A stretch of 35,510 nt of DNA from Komagataeibacter europaeus LMG 18890 (GCF_000285295.1 NZ_CADP01000029.1:1-35510), one strand, 5' to 3'. Positions 17,143-27,348 are shown, numbered from the stretch's first letter. The notes: a model not told the origin generated them from the letters alone. Made by a program: numbers and translations.

Positions 17143-17215
17143 CAAACGACAGGACATTTTGTTTCAGTCGGCGTACGATCAACCTGTTCCGCCAGCCCGA
17201 TGGAGTACACGCCCC

Positions 17216-18361
17216 ATGTCTGACCTGCCTTCCTTCCCGCATGATACCGGCTGGGCCGCGCCGGGCGCGGGTGCGATGCTGGAAATCGACCTGGATGCGA
17301 TCGCAGCGAATTACCGTCTGCTCAACGCCCGCACGGGCAACTCCCTCTGCGCGGCCGTGGTCAAGGCAGACGCCTACGGGCTGGGCGCCCACCGGGTTGC
17401 CCCCGTGCTGGAACAGGCCGGGGCGAATACCTTTTTTGTCGCCCATCTGGAAGAAGGCATCCGCCTGCGGCAACATGTTGCCCCCACCGCACGTATTTTT
17501 GTCCTGCATGGCCCGATGCCGGGAACGCAGGCCGAGTTCACGCGCCATGACCTGCTGCCGGTGCTGAACAGCATGGAACAGGTGGCCGGATGGCGCGCGC
17601 ATGCGGGCCAGATGGGCAATCCCCTGCCCGCCGCCCTGCAGGTTGATACCGGCATGTCCCGCTTCGGCCTGTCCGATGGGGATGTCACCGCGCTGGCGGC
17701 CAGCCCGGACCTGCTGGATGGAATCGACACGCAACTGGTGATGAGCCACCTTGCCTGCGCCGATACCCCGGCCAATCCCGCCAACGCCATGCAGCGCGAC
17801 CGCCTGCGCGCCATGGCCGCGCGCCTGCCTGCGGCCCCGCTGGCGCTTTCGGCCTCATCGGGGATCTTCCTTGGGCCTGATTACCATTTCGACCTTGTGC
17901 GGCCCGGTGCGGCGCTCTATGGCCTGGCGCCCAACGACGACGCGCCCAATCCCCTGCGCCCCACCGTGCGGCTGGGTGCGCGCATTGTCCAGCGCCGTAC
18001 CATCAACGCGGGCGACGGCGTGGGCTATGGCCTGACATGGCGCGCCACCGGGCCACGCCGGATCGCCACGCTGGGCATCGGTTATGCCGACGGGTTCCTG
18101 CGCCGCGGCGCAGACGGGGGCGGATGTGCATGGCTGGGGGACTACCGGCTGCCGATCCTTGGCCGCATTTCCATGGATTCCACCACCATTGACGTGACCG
18201 GCGTGCCCGAAGGCGTGCTGGCGCAGACCACGCATGTGGACATGATCGGCCCGCGCCGCAGCGTGGATGATGTCGCCCGCTCCGCCGGCACCATTGGCTA
18301 TGAAGTGCTGACGGCGCTGGGTTCCCGTTTCCATCGCGCGTACCTGACACAGGCGGCGTGA
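17216..18361 (+). CDS. alr: Alanine racemase (catabolic, DadX type)
   Basis: PLP enzyme that interconverts L- and D-alanine, 381 residues. [12 protein letters not shown] carries the PLP-binding Lys at residue 50; the second catalytic base Tyr is residue 271 in [22 protein letters not shown] near 315 and the early [12 protein letters not shown] are family blocks. The ATG at 17216 follows TGGAG by ten bases; the frame is open to 17159 but the added residues are not family-like. dadA follows after 34 bases, so it probably serves alanine catabolism, although it could also supply D-alanine for peptidoglycan if no second alr exists in the genome. Confidence 0.92.
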   Translation: MSDLPSFPHDTGWAAPGAGAMLEIDLDAIAANYRLLNARTGNSLCAAVVKADAYGLGAHRVAPVLEQAGANTFFVAHLEEGIRLRQHVAPTARIFVLHGPMPGTQAEFTRHDLLPVLNSMEQVAGWRAHAGQMGNPLPAALQVDTGMSRFGLSDGDVTALAASPDLLDGIDTQLVMSHLACADTPANPANAMQRDRLRAMAARLPAAPLALSASSGIFLGPDYHFDLVRPGAALYGLAPNDDAPNPLRPTVRLGARIVQRRTINAGDGVGYGLTWRATGPRRIATLGIGYADGFLRRGADGGGCAWLGDYRLPILGRISMDSTTIDVTGVPEGVLAQTTHVDMIGPRRSVDDVARSAGTIGYEVLTALGSRFHRAYLTQAA

Positions 18362-18395
18362 TGCGTTTCCACCCGCCAGAGAAGGCATCTGTGTA

Positions 18396-19652
18396 ATGAA
18401 AATCATCGTTCTGGGTAGCGGTGTCGTCGGTGTGACATCGGCATGGTACCTTGCGCAGGCTGGGCATGAGGTCACTGTGGTGGACCGTCAGCCTGAAGCC
18501 GGCCTTGAGACCAGCTTCGCCAATGCGGGGCAGGTCTCGCCGGGGTATTCGTCCCCCTGGGCCGGGCCGGGCGTGCCGCTGAAGTCGGTCAAGTGGCTGC
18601 TGATGAAGTACCGCCCCTTCGTGTTCTGGCCCATGCCTGACCCGCACCTGTGGAAATGGCTGGTGCAGATGCTGGAAAACTGCACGACCGCCGCCTATGA
18701 CCGCAACAAGGGCCGCATGGTGCGTATTGCGGAATACAGCCGCGACGTGATGCGCGACCTGCGCGCCAGCACCGGCATCACCTATGATGACCGCCAGCAG
18801 GGCACGCTGCAGGTTTTCCGCACGCAAAAGCAGATGGACGCCATCGCGGGCGATATCCGCGTGCTGGAACAGTACAATGTTCCGTACGAAGTCCTGACAC
18901 GTGAAGGCTGCGTGAGGGCCGAGCCCGGCCTGGCATCATCGGCGGACAAGATCGTGGGTGGCCTGCGCCTGCCGGGTGACGAGACGGGCGATGCCTTCCT
19001 GTTTACCCAGCGCCTTGCGGCCATGGCGGCGAAGGCTGGCGTCACCTTCCATTACGATACCCGCATCCGCACCATGACGAATGATGGTGGCCGCATTACC
19101 GGGATCGAGACCAGTCGCGGCCAGATGGTGGCGGATTCCTATGTCCTGTCACTGGGCAGCTATTCGCCCGCCATGGTGCGCCACCTCGGGCTGGACCTGC
19201 CGATCTATCCGGTCAAGGGCTACTCGCTGACTGCCGACATCGTGAATGAAAAGCAGGCCCCGGTCTCCACCATCATGGATGAGACATTCAAGATCGGGAT
19301 CACCCGCCTGGGCGAACGCATCCGCGTGGGTGGCACGGCGGAACTGGCGGGCTTCAGCACAAAGCTGCGCGCGCCGCGGCGCGAAACGCTGGAACATTCG
19401 GTGACCGACCTGTTCCCCGGTGGTGGCAATATTGCAGCGGCCAGATTCTGGACCGGCCTGCGCCCGATGACGCCCGATGGCACGCCCATCGTCGGCCGCA
19501 CGAAATATGACAACCTGTTCCTCAACACCGGGCATGGCACGCTGGGCTGGACCATGGCCTGTGGTTCGGGCCGGGTGCTGGCGGACATCATGTCGAACCG
19601 CATGCCCGACATCCCCTACGAGGATCTGGGCATCGTACGTTACGGACAGTAA
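18396..19652 (+). CDS. dadA: D-amino acid dehydrogenase small subunit DadA
   Basis: FAD enzyme that deaminates D-alanine (and other D-amino acids) to the keto acid and passes electrons to the respiratory chain, 418 residues. The N-terminal FAD fold is [29 protein letters not shown] (residues 3-31); [22 protein letters not shown] is the strongly conserved DadA block; [19 protein letters not shown] and [16 protein letters not shown] near the C-terminus complete the DAO fold. AGAAGG precedes the ATG. It is the second gene of alr-dadA, the reverse of the E. coli dadAX order. Confidence 0.93.
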   Translation: MKIIVLGSGVVGVTSAWYLAQAGHEVTVVDRQPEAGLETSFANAGQVSPGYSSPWAGPGVPLKSVKWLLMKYRPFVFWPMPDPHLWKWLVQMLENCTTAAYDRNKGRMVRIAEYSRDVMRDLRASTGITYDDRQQGTLQVFRTQKQMDAIAGDIRVLEQYNVPYEVLTREGCVRAEPGLASSADKIVGGLRLPGDETGDAFLFTQRLAAMAAKAGVTFHYDTRIRTMTNDGGRITGIETSRGQMVADSYVLSLGSYSPAMVRHLGLDLPIYPVKGYSLTADIVNEKQAPVSTIMDETFKIGITRLGERIRVGGTAELAGFSTKLRAPRRETLEHSVTDLFPGGGNIAAARFWTGLRPMTPDGTPIVGRTKYDNLFLNTGHGTLGWTMACGSGRVLADIMSNRMPDIPYEDLGIVRYGQ

Positions 19653-19670
19653 AAGACTGGCGGGAAATGG

Positions 19671-19722
19671 AAAGTTTCCGGGTGCTGCCTTTTTTAAAAA
19701 GGCAGCAAAAACTTCGTTATAT
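19671..19722 (-). repeat. Interspersed palindromic repeat, copy F; bidirectional terminator
   Basis: AAAGTTTCCGGGTGCTGCC, TTTTTTAAAAA, GGCAGCA then AAAACTTCGTT. The arms TGCTGCC (19683-19689) and GGCAGCA (19701-19707) are perfect and joined by T6A5, giving a stem of up to 12 bp with T-rich flanks on either strand. It lies between convergent dadA and a LysR gene and looks like a working two-way terminator. Confidence 0.75.
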
Positions 19723-19730
19723 CCCAGTCT

Positions 19731-20690
19731 CTACTTTCCCGCTGCCACCGTGGCGGGAGAAAACCCGTCAGGCAGGACATCCCCGCGCTGGCGCACGACC
19801 TGATAGACCGTATTGCGCAGCCAGCGATGCACCGGATCGCTGTCGCGCCGTGGATGCCATGCCTGAAATGAATGCACCGGGGGCAGTTCGAACGGAAATT
19901 CGAACTCCTCGAGGTGCATGGACCGTATGGGCAGGTAATCAATGGCGATACCCGGCAATGGCAGGATCATGTCCGTCATGCGCAGGGTTTCCACCATGGC
20001 GTAATAGGTGGGCACGACCATCACTACCCGCCGCTTCAGCCCGAAACGTTCCTTCAGCACCATATCGATCGGCCCATGCGGCCGCCCCCGGCGCGACACG
20101 CTTATATGTTCATACCGCGCGACCGAAGCAGGCGTGATCCCCTCGGTCAGGATGGGATGGCCCGCGCGCACCAACGCGCGGAAGGACGTGGGAAAGATGC
20201 TCTGGCGGCGTATTTCCGAACGCATGTCGTCGGATGCGCCAAGATAAAGGTCGATCCGCCCTTCCCGCAGGTCGTTGCTGGGTTCTTCATCCGTTTCCGG
20301 CGCGAAGGTTATGGTGCAGCCGGGGCATTCGGCCCGCAATGCCGCAAGGATGGCGGCCCCGAACGCCCCCACGATCAGGTCATTCGCCCGCAGGGTGAAA
20401 TGGGGGGACAGACCGGCAAGGTCGGGGGCGTCCTGCTCCTCCAGCAGGGAATCCGCCCCTTCCACCAGAGCCTGCACCCGTTCGCGGATCCCCAGCGCAA
20501 AGGTGGTGGCGACCAGCCTGCGCCCCGACGCCACAAGGATGGGATCGCCAAAGACCACGCGCAGCTTGGCGAGGGTGCGGCTCATGGCGGCCTCGCTTAC
20601 CTGCAGGCGGCGCGCGGCGTGGGAGACGCCTTCTTCCTCAATCAGGGCCTGGAGACTGCGCAGAAGGTCGAGATCGTAGCGTTTCCTCAT
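19731..20690 (-). CDS. LysR-family transcriptional regulator
   Basis: A 319-residue LysR-type regulator. The helix-turn-helix is at residues 4-62 (LDLLRSLQALIEEEGVSHAARRLQVSEAAMSRTLAKLRVVFGDPILVASGRRLVAT), with the PBP-like effector domain after about residue 90 (FTLRANDLIVGAFGAAIL...). This N-terminal pattern is close to NodD/NahR-like LysR regulators. The start at 20690 places the DNA-binding domain at the N-terminus; an extension to 20771 would cover the promoter. It is divergent from the efflux operon emrB-emrA-nodT and probably controls it, perhaps with an aromatic inducer. The effector is unknown. Confidence 0.87.
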   Translation of the reverse strand: MRKRYDLDLLRSLQALIEEEGVSHAARRLQVSEAAMSRTLAKLRVVFGDPILVASGRRLVATTFALGIRERVQALVEGADSLLEEQDAPDLAGLSPHFTLRANDLIVGAFGAAILAALRAECPGCTITFAPETDEEPSNDLREGRIDLYLGASDDMRSEIRRQSIFPTSFRALVRAGHPILTEGITPASVARYEHISVSRRGRPHGPIDMVLKERFGLKRRVVMVVPTYYAMVETLRMTDMILPLPGIAIDYLPIRSMHLEEFEFPFELPPVHSFQAWHPRRDSDPVHRWLRNTVYQVVRQRGDVLPDGFSPATVAAGK

Positions 20691-20751
20691 GACCCTGCGT
20701 GACGTCCCCACTGTAAACCGGAATGAAACCGTCCCGATTATCCTGAAAAAA

Positions 20752-20768
20752 CGGATTTGACCAATCCG
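20752..20768. promoter_or_regulatory. LysR-box-like inverted repeat
   Basis: CGGATT-TGACC-AATCCG has perfect 6-bp arms and contains the T-N-A style core ATT-N5-AAT expected for LysR operators. It lies in the 140-base divergent region between the LysR gene and the efflux operon, about 90 bases ahead of the MFS start. Confidence 0.5.
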
Positions 20769-20860
20769 CAAAATGAAAGTGTCACCTTACGCGATCATGG
20801 GTATTCGCGCACGCCCCCCGCGCCGATCATGTGTCTGTTTTCCCATCGGGACAGATAAAT

Positions 20861-22456
20861 GTGAACGCCGCCCACGCCGCACCTTCCTATATCCCGCCCT
20901 TTGGCATCCGCACGGTCGTGGGGTGCCTCGGGGTGCTGCTGGCCGTGCATGTCGCCGGTTTCAATGAACACATCACGGAAATCGGCCTACCCGATATCCG
21001 CGGGGCGATGCATATCGGCCACGACGAGGGCACGTGGTTCATCTCCATCTATGAATGTTTCAACATCGCGGCGATGGCGTTCACGCCGTGGTTCTACGTC
21101 ACGTTTTCCATCTACCGCTTTACCCTGTTCATGACGGCGCTGCTGGGACTGCTGGCCATTCCCGCGCCCTACATGCCCGACATGACCACGCTGTGCATCC
21201 TGCGCGCGGCGCAGGGGCTGTCGGCGGGGTGCCTGCCGCCCATTCTCATGACCGTCATGCTCAAGTACCTGCCTGCCCCCCTGCGGGTGTTCGGTATTGG
21301 CGGGTATGCCATGAGCGCGACCTTCGGGCCCAACCTTGGCGGCCCGCTGGAGGCGATGTGGTTCGAACATGTCGGCTGGCGCTGGCTGTACTGGGAAACG
21401 CTGCCGCTATGCGCGGTGGCTGCGCTGATGATCGGCTGGGGCCTGCCGCGCGACCCGTCGCACTGGGAACGGTTCCGGAACTTCAACTGGCGTGGGTTCA
21501 TGCTGGGGGTTCCCGCCATCATGTGCGTGGTGACCGTGCTGTATCAGGGCGACCGGCTGGACTGGTTCCGCTCCCCCGTCATCACGCACCTGACATTCTG
21601 GGGCGGGGCGCTGTTCATTGCCTTCCTCGCGCATGAATGGTTCCACCACAGCCCGTTCTTCCGCATCCAGTTCTGGGGCAACCGCAATATCGCCGCATCA
21701 CTGCTGACGCTGGTGGCGTCGCTCATGATCTGCGGGCTCATGACGGAAATCCCGTTCACCTACCTTGCCGACATACGTGGCTACCGGCCCGTTCAGGCCG
21801 CACCCGTGGCGCTGGTGGTGGCGCTGCCGCAATTGGTCCTGCTGCCGCTGACGGCGGCGCTGTGCAATATCCGCGCGGTGGACTGCCGGTACGTGCTGGC
21901 CATCGGGCTGATCTGCCTTGGCGTTGCGGCGTGGCTGGGCACGTGGCTGACGCCGGACTGGGTGCGCGACAATTTCATGGTCATCCAGATCCTGCAGGTC
22001 TTCGGGCAGCCGATGGTGGTCATCCCCACCCTCATGCTGGCGGCCCTCGGGCTGGGGCCCGCGGACGGGCCGATGATCTCGGGCATGGTGAACATGCTCA
22101 AGGGCATGGCCAACGCCATCGCCACCGCCCTGTTCGAAGTCATGCTGCGCCGGCGCGAGCAGTACCATTCCACCATGCTGCTGGACCTGCACGGCACGCA
22201 TGGCACGGCGCTGTCGGGCATGGGCGACCCCATCGCCGGGCAGATCGCGGCCACATCGCCCGATGCCGGGCACATAGCGCGGAACGCGCTGCAGATCTTC
22301 CATACCTACGTGCGTGAACAGGCCACCGTGCTGGCGCTGGCGGACATCTACCTGCTGGTCATGTGGATCTGCGCCTTTTTCCTTGTCCTGACGGCAATCC
22401 TGCCCGGACGTATCTACCCCCCGCGTGCGCCGGTCCCCGCACCCGCCGCACACTGA
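20861..22456 (+). CDS. DHA2-family drug:H+ antiporter (EmrB-like MFS)
   Basis: Inner-membrane pump of the 14-span DHA2 group, 531 residues. Around residues 25-60 it has VHVAGFNEHITEIGLPDIRGAMH..DEGTWFISIY, the usual motif region (here N-E-H in place of the D-x-T seen in EmrB), and ILRAAQGLSAGCLPPILMTVML is the transport motif of helix 4. Many hydrophobic spans follow. GTG 20861 is preferred because GGGAC lies eight bases upstream; GTG 20831 is possible. The gene ends TGAATG, so the emrA-like gene begins on the very next base. With EmrA and a NodT channel it would export drugs or aromatic acids across both membranes. Confidence 0.88.
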   Translation: MNAAHAAPSYIPPFGIRTVVGCLGVLLAVHVAGFNEHITEIGLPDIRGAMHIGHDEGTWFISIYECFNIAAMAFTPWFYVTFSIYRFTLFMTALLGLLAIPAPYMPDMTTLCILRAAQGLSAGCLPPILMTVMLKYLPAPLRVFGIGGYAMSATFGPNLGGPLEAMWFEHVGWRWLYWETLPLCAVAALMIGWGLPRDPSHWERFRNFNWRGFMLGVPAIMCVVTVLYQGDRLDWFRSPVITHLTFWGGALFIAFLAHEWFHHSPFFRIQFWGNRNIAASLLTLVASLMICGLMTEIPFTYLADIRGYRPVQAAPVALVVALPQLVLLPLTAALCNIRAVDCRYVLAIGLICLGVAAWLGTWLTPDWVRDNFMVIQILQVFGQPMVVIPTLMLAALGLGPADGPMISGMVNMLKGMANAIATALFEVMLRRREQYHSTMLLDLHGTHGTALSGMGDPIAGQIAATSPDAGHIARNALQIFHTYVREQATVLALADIYLLVMWICAFFLVLTAILPGRIYPPRAPVPAPAAH

Positions 22457-22738
22457 ATGATCGGGTCCAAAGCAATGCCCCACAAGAAACCCATCATCCT
22501 GGCTGGCGCCACGGTCATTGTCCTGGTTGCGGCCGCGTGGACCGCCGACCGGCTGGTATCGGGCAACGGCGCCAGCGAATATACCAACGACGCCTATCAC
22601 TACAGTTGCAGTTTGTTTTGTTCGTTAATTGTTCATGGTTTCCGTGCTTTCCAGAAAGCTCGAATTTCAGACGGTCTACATCGAGAAAAACCGCAAATTC
22701 TTCATCTTTCTAGGCCGGAAACCAAACTGCAACTGTAG
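22457..22738 (+). pseudogene. EmrA/HlyD-like membrane-fusion protein, 5' fragment interrupted by a MITE
   Basis: The first 47 codons (to GASEYTNDAY) are the cytoplasmic start and membrane anchor (PIILAGATVIVLVAAAWTADRL) of an EmrA-type adaptor. From codon 48 the frame runs into a 143-base inserted element and stops at TAG 22736-22738, in the element's right terminal repeat. The insertion plus its 4-base duplication adds 147 bases, exactly 49 codons, so the downstream half stays in frame. Without the insert the gene would encode 364 residues, a normal EmrA length. As it stands only a truncated anchor would be made. Confidence 0.88.
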
Positions 22739-22740
22739 TG
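22598..22740. mobile_element. 143-bp MITE-like element with perfect 18-bp inverted ends
   Basis: The left end is CACTACAGTTGCAGTTTG (22598-22615) and the right end is its exact reverse complement CAAACTGCAACTGTAGTG (22723-22740). CTAT is present immediately before (22594-22597) and after (22741-22744), a 4-base target duplication. The interior is lower in G+C than the host gene and encodes no transposase, so movement would need one supplied in trans, for example by an IS5-like element. Removing the element and one CTAT restores NDAYVTADFTTVAPKVPGR, the normal EmrA sequence. The family of the parent transposase is not identified. Confidence 0.92.
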
Positions 22741-22777
22741 CTATGTTACGGCGGATTTCACCACCGTTGCGCCGAAG

Positions 22778-23698
22778 GTGCCCGGTCGCATCGACCGCGT
22801 GATCGCGCAGGATAACGAAGCCGTCCACCCCGGCGAGGAACTGGCCCATATCGAGGACGAGGACTATCGCGCAGCACTGGAGACCGCCCGGGGCGAAAGG
22901 GAAGCCGCACAGGGTGACGTTGCGAACCTTGAGGCCGAACTGGTGCGCCAGTCGGCCCTGATCGCACAGGCGCATGCCAGTGTCAGCGCGGATCAGGCGC
23001 AGCTTGTCTTTGCCCGGCAGAATGCGCGGCGGTACCACAACCTGTCGGCGGACGGGTCCGGCACGCTGGAACAGAACCAGGACAGCGCCGCCCGCCTGCT
23101 GGAAGCGCAGGCCCGCCTTGACCATGACAACGCGGCGGTCGAAGCAGAAACCGATCAGGTCGCGGTCCTGCGCGCGCGCCTGCTGCACGCACAGGGCGCG
23201 CTGGAACAGGCGCGCGGGCGCGAACATACGGCGGCGCTCAACCTGTCCTACTGCACCATCCCCGCCCCGGTCGAAGGCGTGGTGGGTGAACGTGGCGTGC
23301 GCGTAGGGGCCTATGTCCATGCGGGCACCGCCCTGCTGGCGGTGGTGCCAACGCAGGCGGCCTACGTGCTGGCCAATTTTCAGGAAACGCAGCTGACCCA
23401 TGTGCGCACCGGGCAGCGCGCGACCATATGGGTCGATACCTTCCCCGGCCACCCGCTGCATGCCCATGTGGACAGCCTTGCGCCCGCCACCGGCGTCGCC
23501 TTCGCCCCGATCCAGCCGGACAACGCCACCGGCAACTTTACCAAGGTGGTGCAACGCATCCCGGTCAAGCTGGTGTTCGACCCCGGACAGAAGATGGCGG
23601 AACTGGTACGCGTCGGCATGTCGGTCGAAGCCCGTATCGACACCGTAACCCCGCCCGATGGCCCCCACGCGACGGAGGCCCGCTATGTCTGGCAGTAA
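22778..23698 (+). pseudogene. EmrA/HlyD-like membrane-fusion protein, 3' fragment
   Basis: The remainder of the EmrA-like adaptor, in the same frame as the 5' fragment; family sequence begins at VTADFTTVAPKVPGRI (22745). It has the biotinyl-lipoyl half (VAPKVPGRIDRVIAQDNEAVHPGEELAHIED), long coiled-coil heptads (ALETARGEREAAQGDVANLEAEL... and RARLLHAQGALEQARG), the second lipoyl half (CTIPAPVEGVVGERGVRVGAYV) and the beta-barrel domain (VLANFQETQLTHVRTGQRATIWVDTFPG). A GTG at 22778 could restart translation but would give a protein without its membrane anchor. It ends inside the start of the NodT gene. Confidence 0.88.
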
Positions 23699-25244
23699 CG
23701 TCATGCAGGCCGCGCGCCACCCGCGCGCCGCGCTGGCCTTCGGCATGATCGCGCTGGTTGCCACCGGCTGCACGGTTGGCCCCGACTACCATCGCAAGCC
23801 CCAGCCTGCGCCCGCGACATGGCATGACAGCCTGCCGCCAGCCGAAAGCCATGTGACCGATGCGACAGTGGACGCGCAGTGGTGGACCATTTTCAATGAC
23901 GCCACCCTGACCGCGCTGGAAACGCAGGTGGCGCAGGACAACCTTGACCTCAAGGCCGCGTCATGGCGCTTTGCCCAGAGCATGGCCGAACGCCGTATCG
24001 CCAGCGCCGCCCAGTTTCCCCATGCCGAAGCCAATGCGTCCTATGCCCGTGAACGCGCCAGCACCAATGGCATACTGGGCCTGCTGGGCACAATGGAACA
24101 GCAGGGTGCCGGCACGATCGCCAGCGGCACGCAGGGTTTTGGCCCCACGGCCATGCCCGGATCGATCGGTAATCCGTCCTTCAACCTGCCGCAGTACGGC
24201 ATGAACGCGGCATGGGAAGTGGACCTGTGGGGACATGTGCGCCGTCAGGTCGAAGCCGCCACCGCCGCCATGCACGCGACGGAGGACATGCGCCGGGGGC
24301 TTATGGTCTCGCTCATGGCGGAAACGGCGCAGGACTACCTTGACCTGCGTGGCGTGCAGGCGCGCATGGCCATTGTCCGGCAGAACATCGACCTGGCCAG
24401 CCATACGCTGCACCTGACCACGCGCCGCCTGGACGAAGGGGCCGCGACGCGCATGGACGTGGCTGATGCATCGGGCCAGTACGAGGAATTCCGCTCCCGC
24501 CTGCCGGTGCTGCAGGACCAGGAGGCGCATCTGCTCAACGCCCTGAGCTTCCTGGTTGCCCGCGAACCTGGCGCGCTGACCCAAAACCTTGGACCGGGCG
24601 GCGGCGTGCCGCCGGTGCCGCGTGAAATTCCCGTGGGGCTGCCATCGCAACTGGCGGAACGGCGGCCTGACATCCGCATGGCGGAAGAACGGCTGCATGC
24701 CGCCACCGCCAGCATTGGCGTCGCCATTGCCGATTTCTTCCCGCGCGTGACGCTGTCAGGCAGCCTTGATGTGCAGGCGCTGCAGTTCAGCGGGCTGGGC
24801 AGCTGGGCATCGCGCCAGTATGGTTTTGGCCCGACCGCGACCTTTCCCATATTCGAGGGTGGACGGCTGACGGGGCAGCTGCGCCTGCGCAAGGCGCAGC
24901 AGAAGGAAGCCGCCATCATGCTGCAGCGCACGATGCTCAAGGCATGGCAGGAAATCGATGATGCGATGGCCGACCTGTCATCGGCACAGAACCAGCGCGA
25001 CCGGCTGGCCGCCGCGGTGGAGCAGAACCAGATTGCCGTGCGTACGGCACAGCGCCAATATACCGAAGGTGCGGCCGCGTTCCTGAACGTGTTGGAAATG
25101 CAGGACCGGCTGCTCGATACACAGTCCCGCCTGATCGAGGCGGATGTCGCGGTCTCGACTTCCGTCACCCATCTGTACCGCGCACTGGGCGGTGGATGGG
25201 AAAGCCGTTATCCCCTGCCGCAGCCACGCCGGAAGAAAGGCTGA
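23685..25244 (+). CDS. NodT-family outer-membrane efflux lipoprotein
   Basis: Outer-membrane channel of the TolC superfamily, 519 residues. The start at 23685 overlaps the emrA-like stop by 14 bases. A lipoprotein signal ends at LVATGC (Cys29), followed by TVGPDYHRKP, the NodT/OprM hallmark. Two OEP repeats follow, with VDLWGHVRRQVEAATA near 190 and FPIFEGGRLTGQLRLRKAQQKEA near 395, and ADFFPRVTLSGSL between them. It is the third gene of the tripartite efflux operon. It looks intact although its upstream partner is broken. Confidence 0.92.
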   Translation: MSGSNVMQAARHPRAALAFGMIALVATGCTVGPDYHRKPQPAPATWHDSLPPAESHVTDATVDAQWWTIFNDATLTALETQVAQDNLDLKAASWRFAQSMAERRIASAAQFPHAEANASYARERASTNGILGLLGTMEQQGAGTIASGTQGFGPTAMPGSIGNPSFNLPQYGMNAAWEVDLWGHVRRQVEAATAAMHATEDMRRGLMVSLMAETAQDYLDLRGVQARMAIVRQNIDLASHTLHLTTRRLDEGAATRMDVADASGQYEEFRSRLPVLQDQEAHLLNALSFLVAREPGALTQNLGPGGGVPPVPREIPVGLPSQLAERRPDIRMAEERLHAATASIGVAIADFFPRVTLSGSLDVQALQFSGLGSWASRQYGFGPTATFPIFEGGRLTGQLRLRKAQQKEAAIMLQRTMLKAWQEIDDAMADLSSAQNQRDRLAAAVEQNQIAVRTAQRQYTEGAAAFLNVLEMQDRLLDTQSRLIEADVAVSTSVTHLYRALGGGWESRYPLPQPRRKKG

Positions 25245-25278
25245 AAAAAACTCTTATTATTCACGAATATGACAGGAA

Positions 25279-25878
25279 TTATTCCACTCCCGCCGTCATG
25301 GCGGCAATACAGGCCGTAGCCGTACGGCTGATCCCGTCAAGGCAGGCCAGTACCTCCAGCAGCCTGGCATTGCCGGGATCAGCCTTTCCCATATGGGCCA
25401 GCCGCCTGCGCGTGGCCCGGACCATGGCGACGCCACGCGGGCTGACCGGCCGGTAGCGCACCAGCACCCGCAACAGTTCGGTAATGACATCCGATACCGT
25501 ATCGCGCCGCTGCCGCTTGATCTGACGCAGCAGCAGGATATTCAGCCCGACAGAAGAAAACATGAGCATGAGCCGAATACCGGCGGTAGCGGTGCGGTCC
25601 CCTTCCTGTGCCGCGTGGCGTACCATCCGCCCGATCCGGTCCACACTGGTACCAATCCACCACTGGGGTGACGGCGGCAGGGGCACAAGGCACAGTCGCC
25701 GCAGTTCACCACGTATATGCATGCCAAAGCGCAGCCGTTCATCCCGCGCGCGAAATGGCAGGACCAGCCGGAACACCAGCACGCTCAGCCCCACGGCCAG
25801 AACCGTGTGGAACGCACCATTCAGGAACGTGATTTCATCCACCCGGCTCTGGTTGCCGGGCATGAGCAGATTCGGCAT
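25279..25878 (-). pseudogene. FUSC-family protein, C-terminal fragment
   Basis: In the same reading frame as the 25888-27348 fragment and separated from it by one TAA plus three sense codons. LLMPGNQSRVDEITFLNGAFHTVLAVGLSVLVFRLVLPFRAR is the block that normally follows directly in full-length fusaric-acid-resistance (FUSC/AaeB) transporters, so this is the last third of one gene. The two fragments together are about 690 residues, the usual family length. TAAGGG seven bases before ATG 25878 could allow re-initiation, so two separately made halves cannot be excluded. Its stop is 34 bases from the convergent NodT gene. Confidence 0.8.
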
Positions 25879-25887
25879 GAGCAGCCC

Positions 25888-27348
25888 TTACGCCGCCGCG
25901 GCCCCCGCCGTGCCCCGGTTGCATTTGGCAAGGCCGCCCACAAACAGGAATACGCCCAGCACGAAGGCGAATTCCTCATAATCCGTCAGGTAAGGCAGGA
26001 TCCACAGGTCAAGGCTGCCCGCGGCGACAGCCGACCACACCGCCCCCGACAGGAACCGCGTCGTGCCCACAACCGGATTTTCACGCGTGGCGAACAGGCC
26101 GCAGACCAGCGTGGTAATGGCAATGAAGCCCATGCCACCGGGCCACGCCGTGCATTCATAAACAAAAGCCGCCAGCATGATGGCCGCGGCCCCGCGCAAC
26201 CCGTTATAGAACGCCAGCCGGATATCGCGATGTCCCCCCAGGTGGAAACGGAAACGGTCATGCGGTGGCGGGCTGAAAATGGCATGGCAGTGTTCCAGCG
26301 CCGTTTCCAGATCATCCATCGTGGCCGCGAGTACGCCATGGGTAATGCGGGTCGTTTCCTGATCGCCGCGCGCCGCACGCCGTTCAAACAGGGTGCGCAG
26401 GTGCATGACCTGCGCCCGCACGCCATCCAGCGCACCGGATTTCAGCCGACAGGCCGCCAGCCGGTCACACAGATGCAGCAGTTGCCCCCGTGTGTCCGCC
26501 ATGACCCCGTCATCAGCCAGCATGGCGCGTTCCGCCCCGCCGGACAGGCCGACAAGGCGGGTCAAGAGAATCGAAACCTCCGCCAGTACGGCACGCGCGT
26601 GATCGCCCGCATGCACCTGCCGCCCCATTTCGATGGCCGGGAATTCCAGCCCCTGATGGACCGATACCACCATGTCCGAAAACTCACCGGCATGGACCAG
26701 CGTGTCACGGTCATGCAGCACGATTTCACGCAGCAGCGTTCCCAGCCGGTGCAGCACGTTTTCCACCTGCGCCACCATGGTGGCCTGCGCGCGCGTGGAC
26801 AGGCTGATGGTGAACAGCATGGCCATCCCTGCCTCGCACACCACGCCCAGGATGATGTAGGTGGCGCGTGAAATGCCGATGAAAAACACGTTGTCCGGCG
26901 CGGATGCCGCCGCAACCGCAATGATCGAACAGGTATAGCCCGACAGCACGAAGGCATAGGAACGGAAGTTCAGGCAGAACGTGGCAAGGAAACTGCACAG
27001 CCCGATCCATGTCGCCACGGCGGGAAAGAACAGCCATGACTGCTGTGGAAAGGCGGCAATGAACACCACCGCCGCGACAGCGCCGACCAGCGTGCCCACG
27101 ATACGCCACCGCGCCTTGGACATGCTTTCGCCCCGGCGCACCTGTGCCACCGACCATACGGTCGCGACCGCCCATTGCGGGCTGTCCAGTTCCATCCACA
27201 GCGCAATGGCCAGCGCCACGATGGATGCAATGGTATTACGCAGCGCGAACGCCACCGCCTGTGGCGTGGGACAGAACAGCCAGCGCAGCATGTCCCCACC
27301 CACAGGCCAGCGCACACCCGGCCCGGGCATGAAGCGGGAAATATTCAT
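25888..27348 (-). pseudogene. FUSC-family (fusaric acid resistance) transporter, N-terminal part with premature stop
   Basis: The first 486 residues of an inner-membrane FUSC/AaeB-type exporter of aromatic carboxylic acids. AFALRNTIASIVALAIALWMELDSPQWAVATVWSVAQ opens the first membrane domain, a long soluble stretch follows (residues 190-370), and the second membrane domain begins near 385 (LRGAAAIMLAAFVYECTAW). The frame ends in TAA (25888-25890) right after LFVGGLAKCNRGTAGAAAA, in the middle of that second domain. The ATG at 27348 follows GGCAGGATCAG. It lies 85 bases behind the malic enzyme gene on the same strand and converges with the efflux operon, with which it may share substrates. 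Confidence 0.85.
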
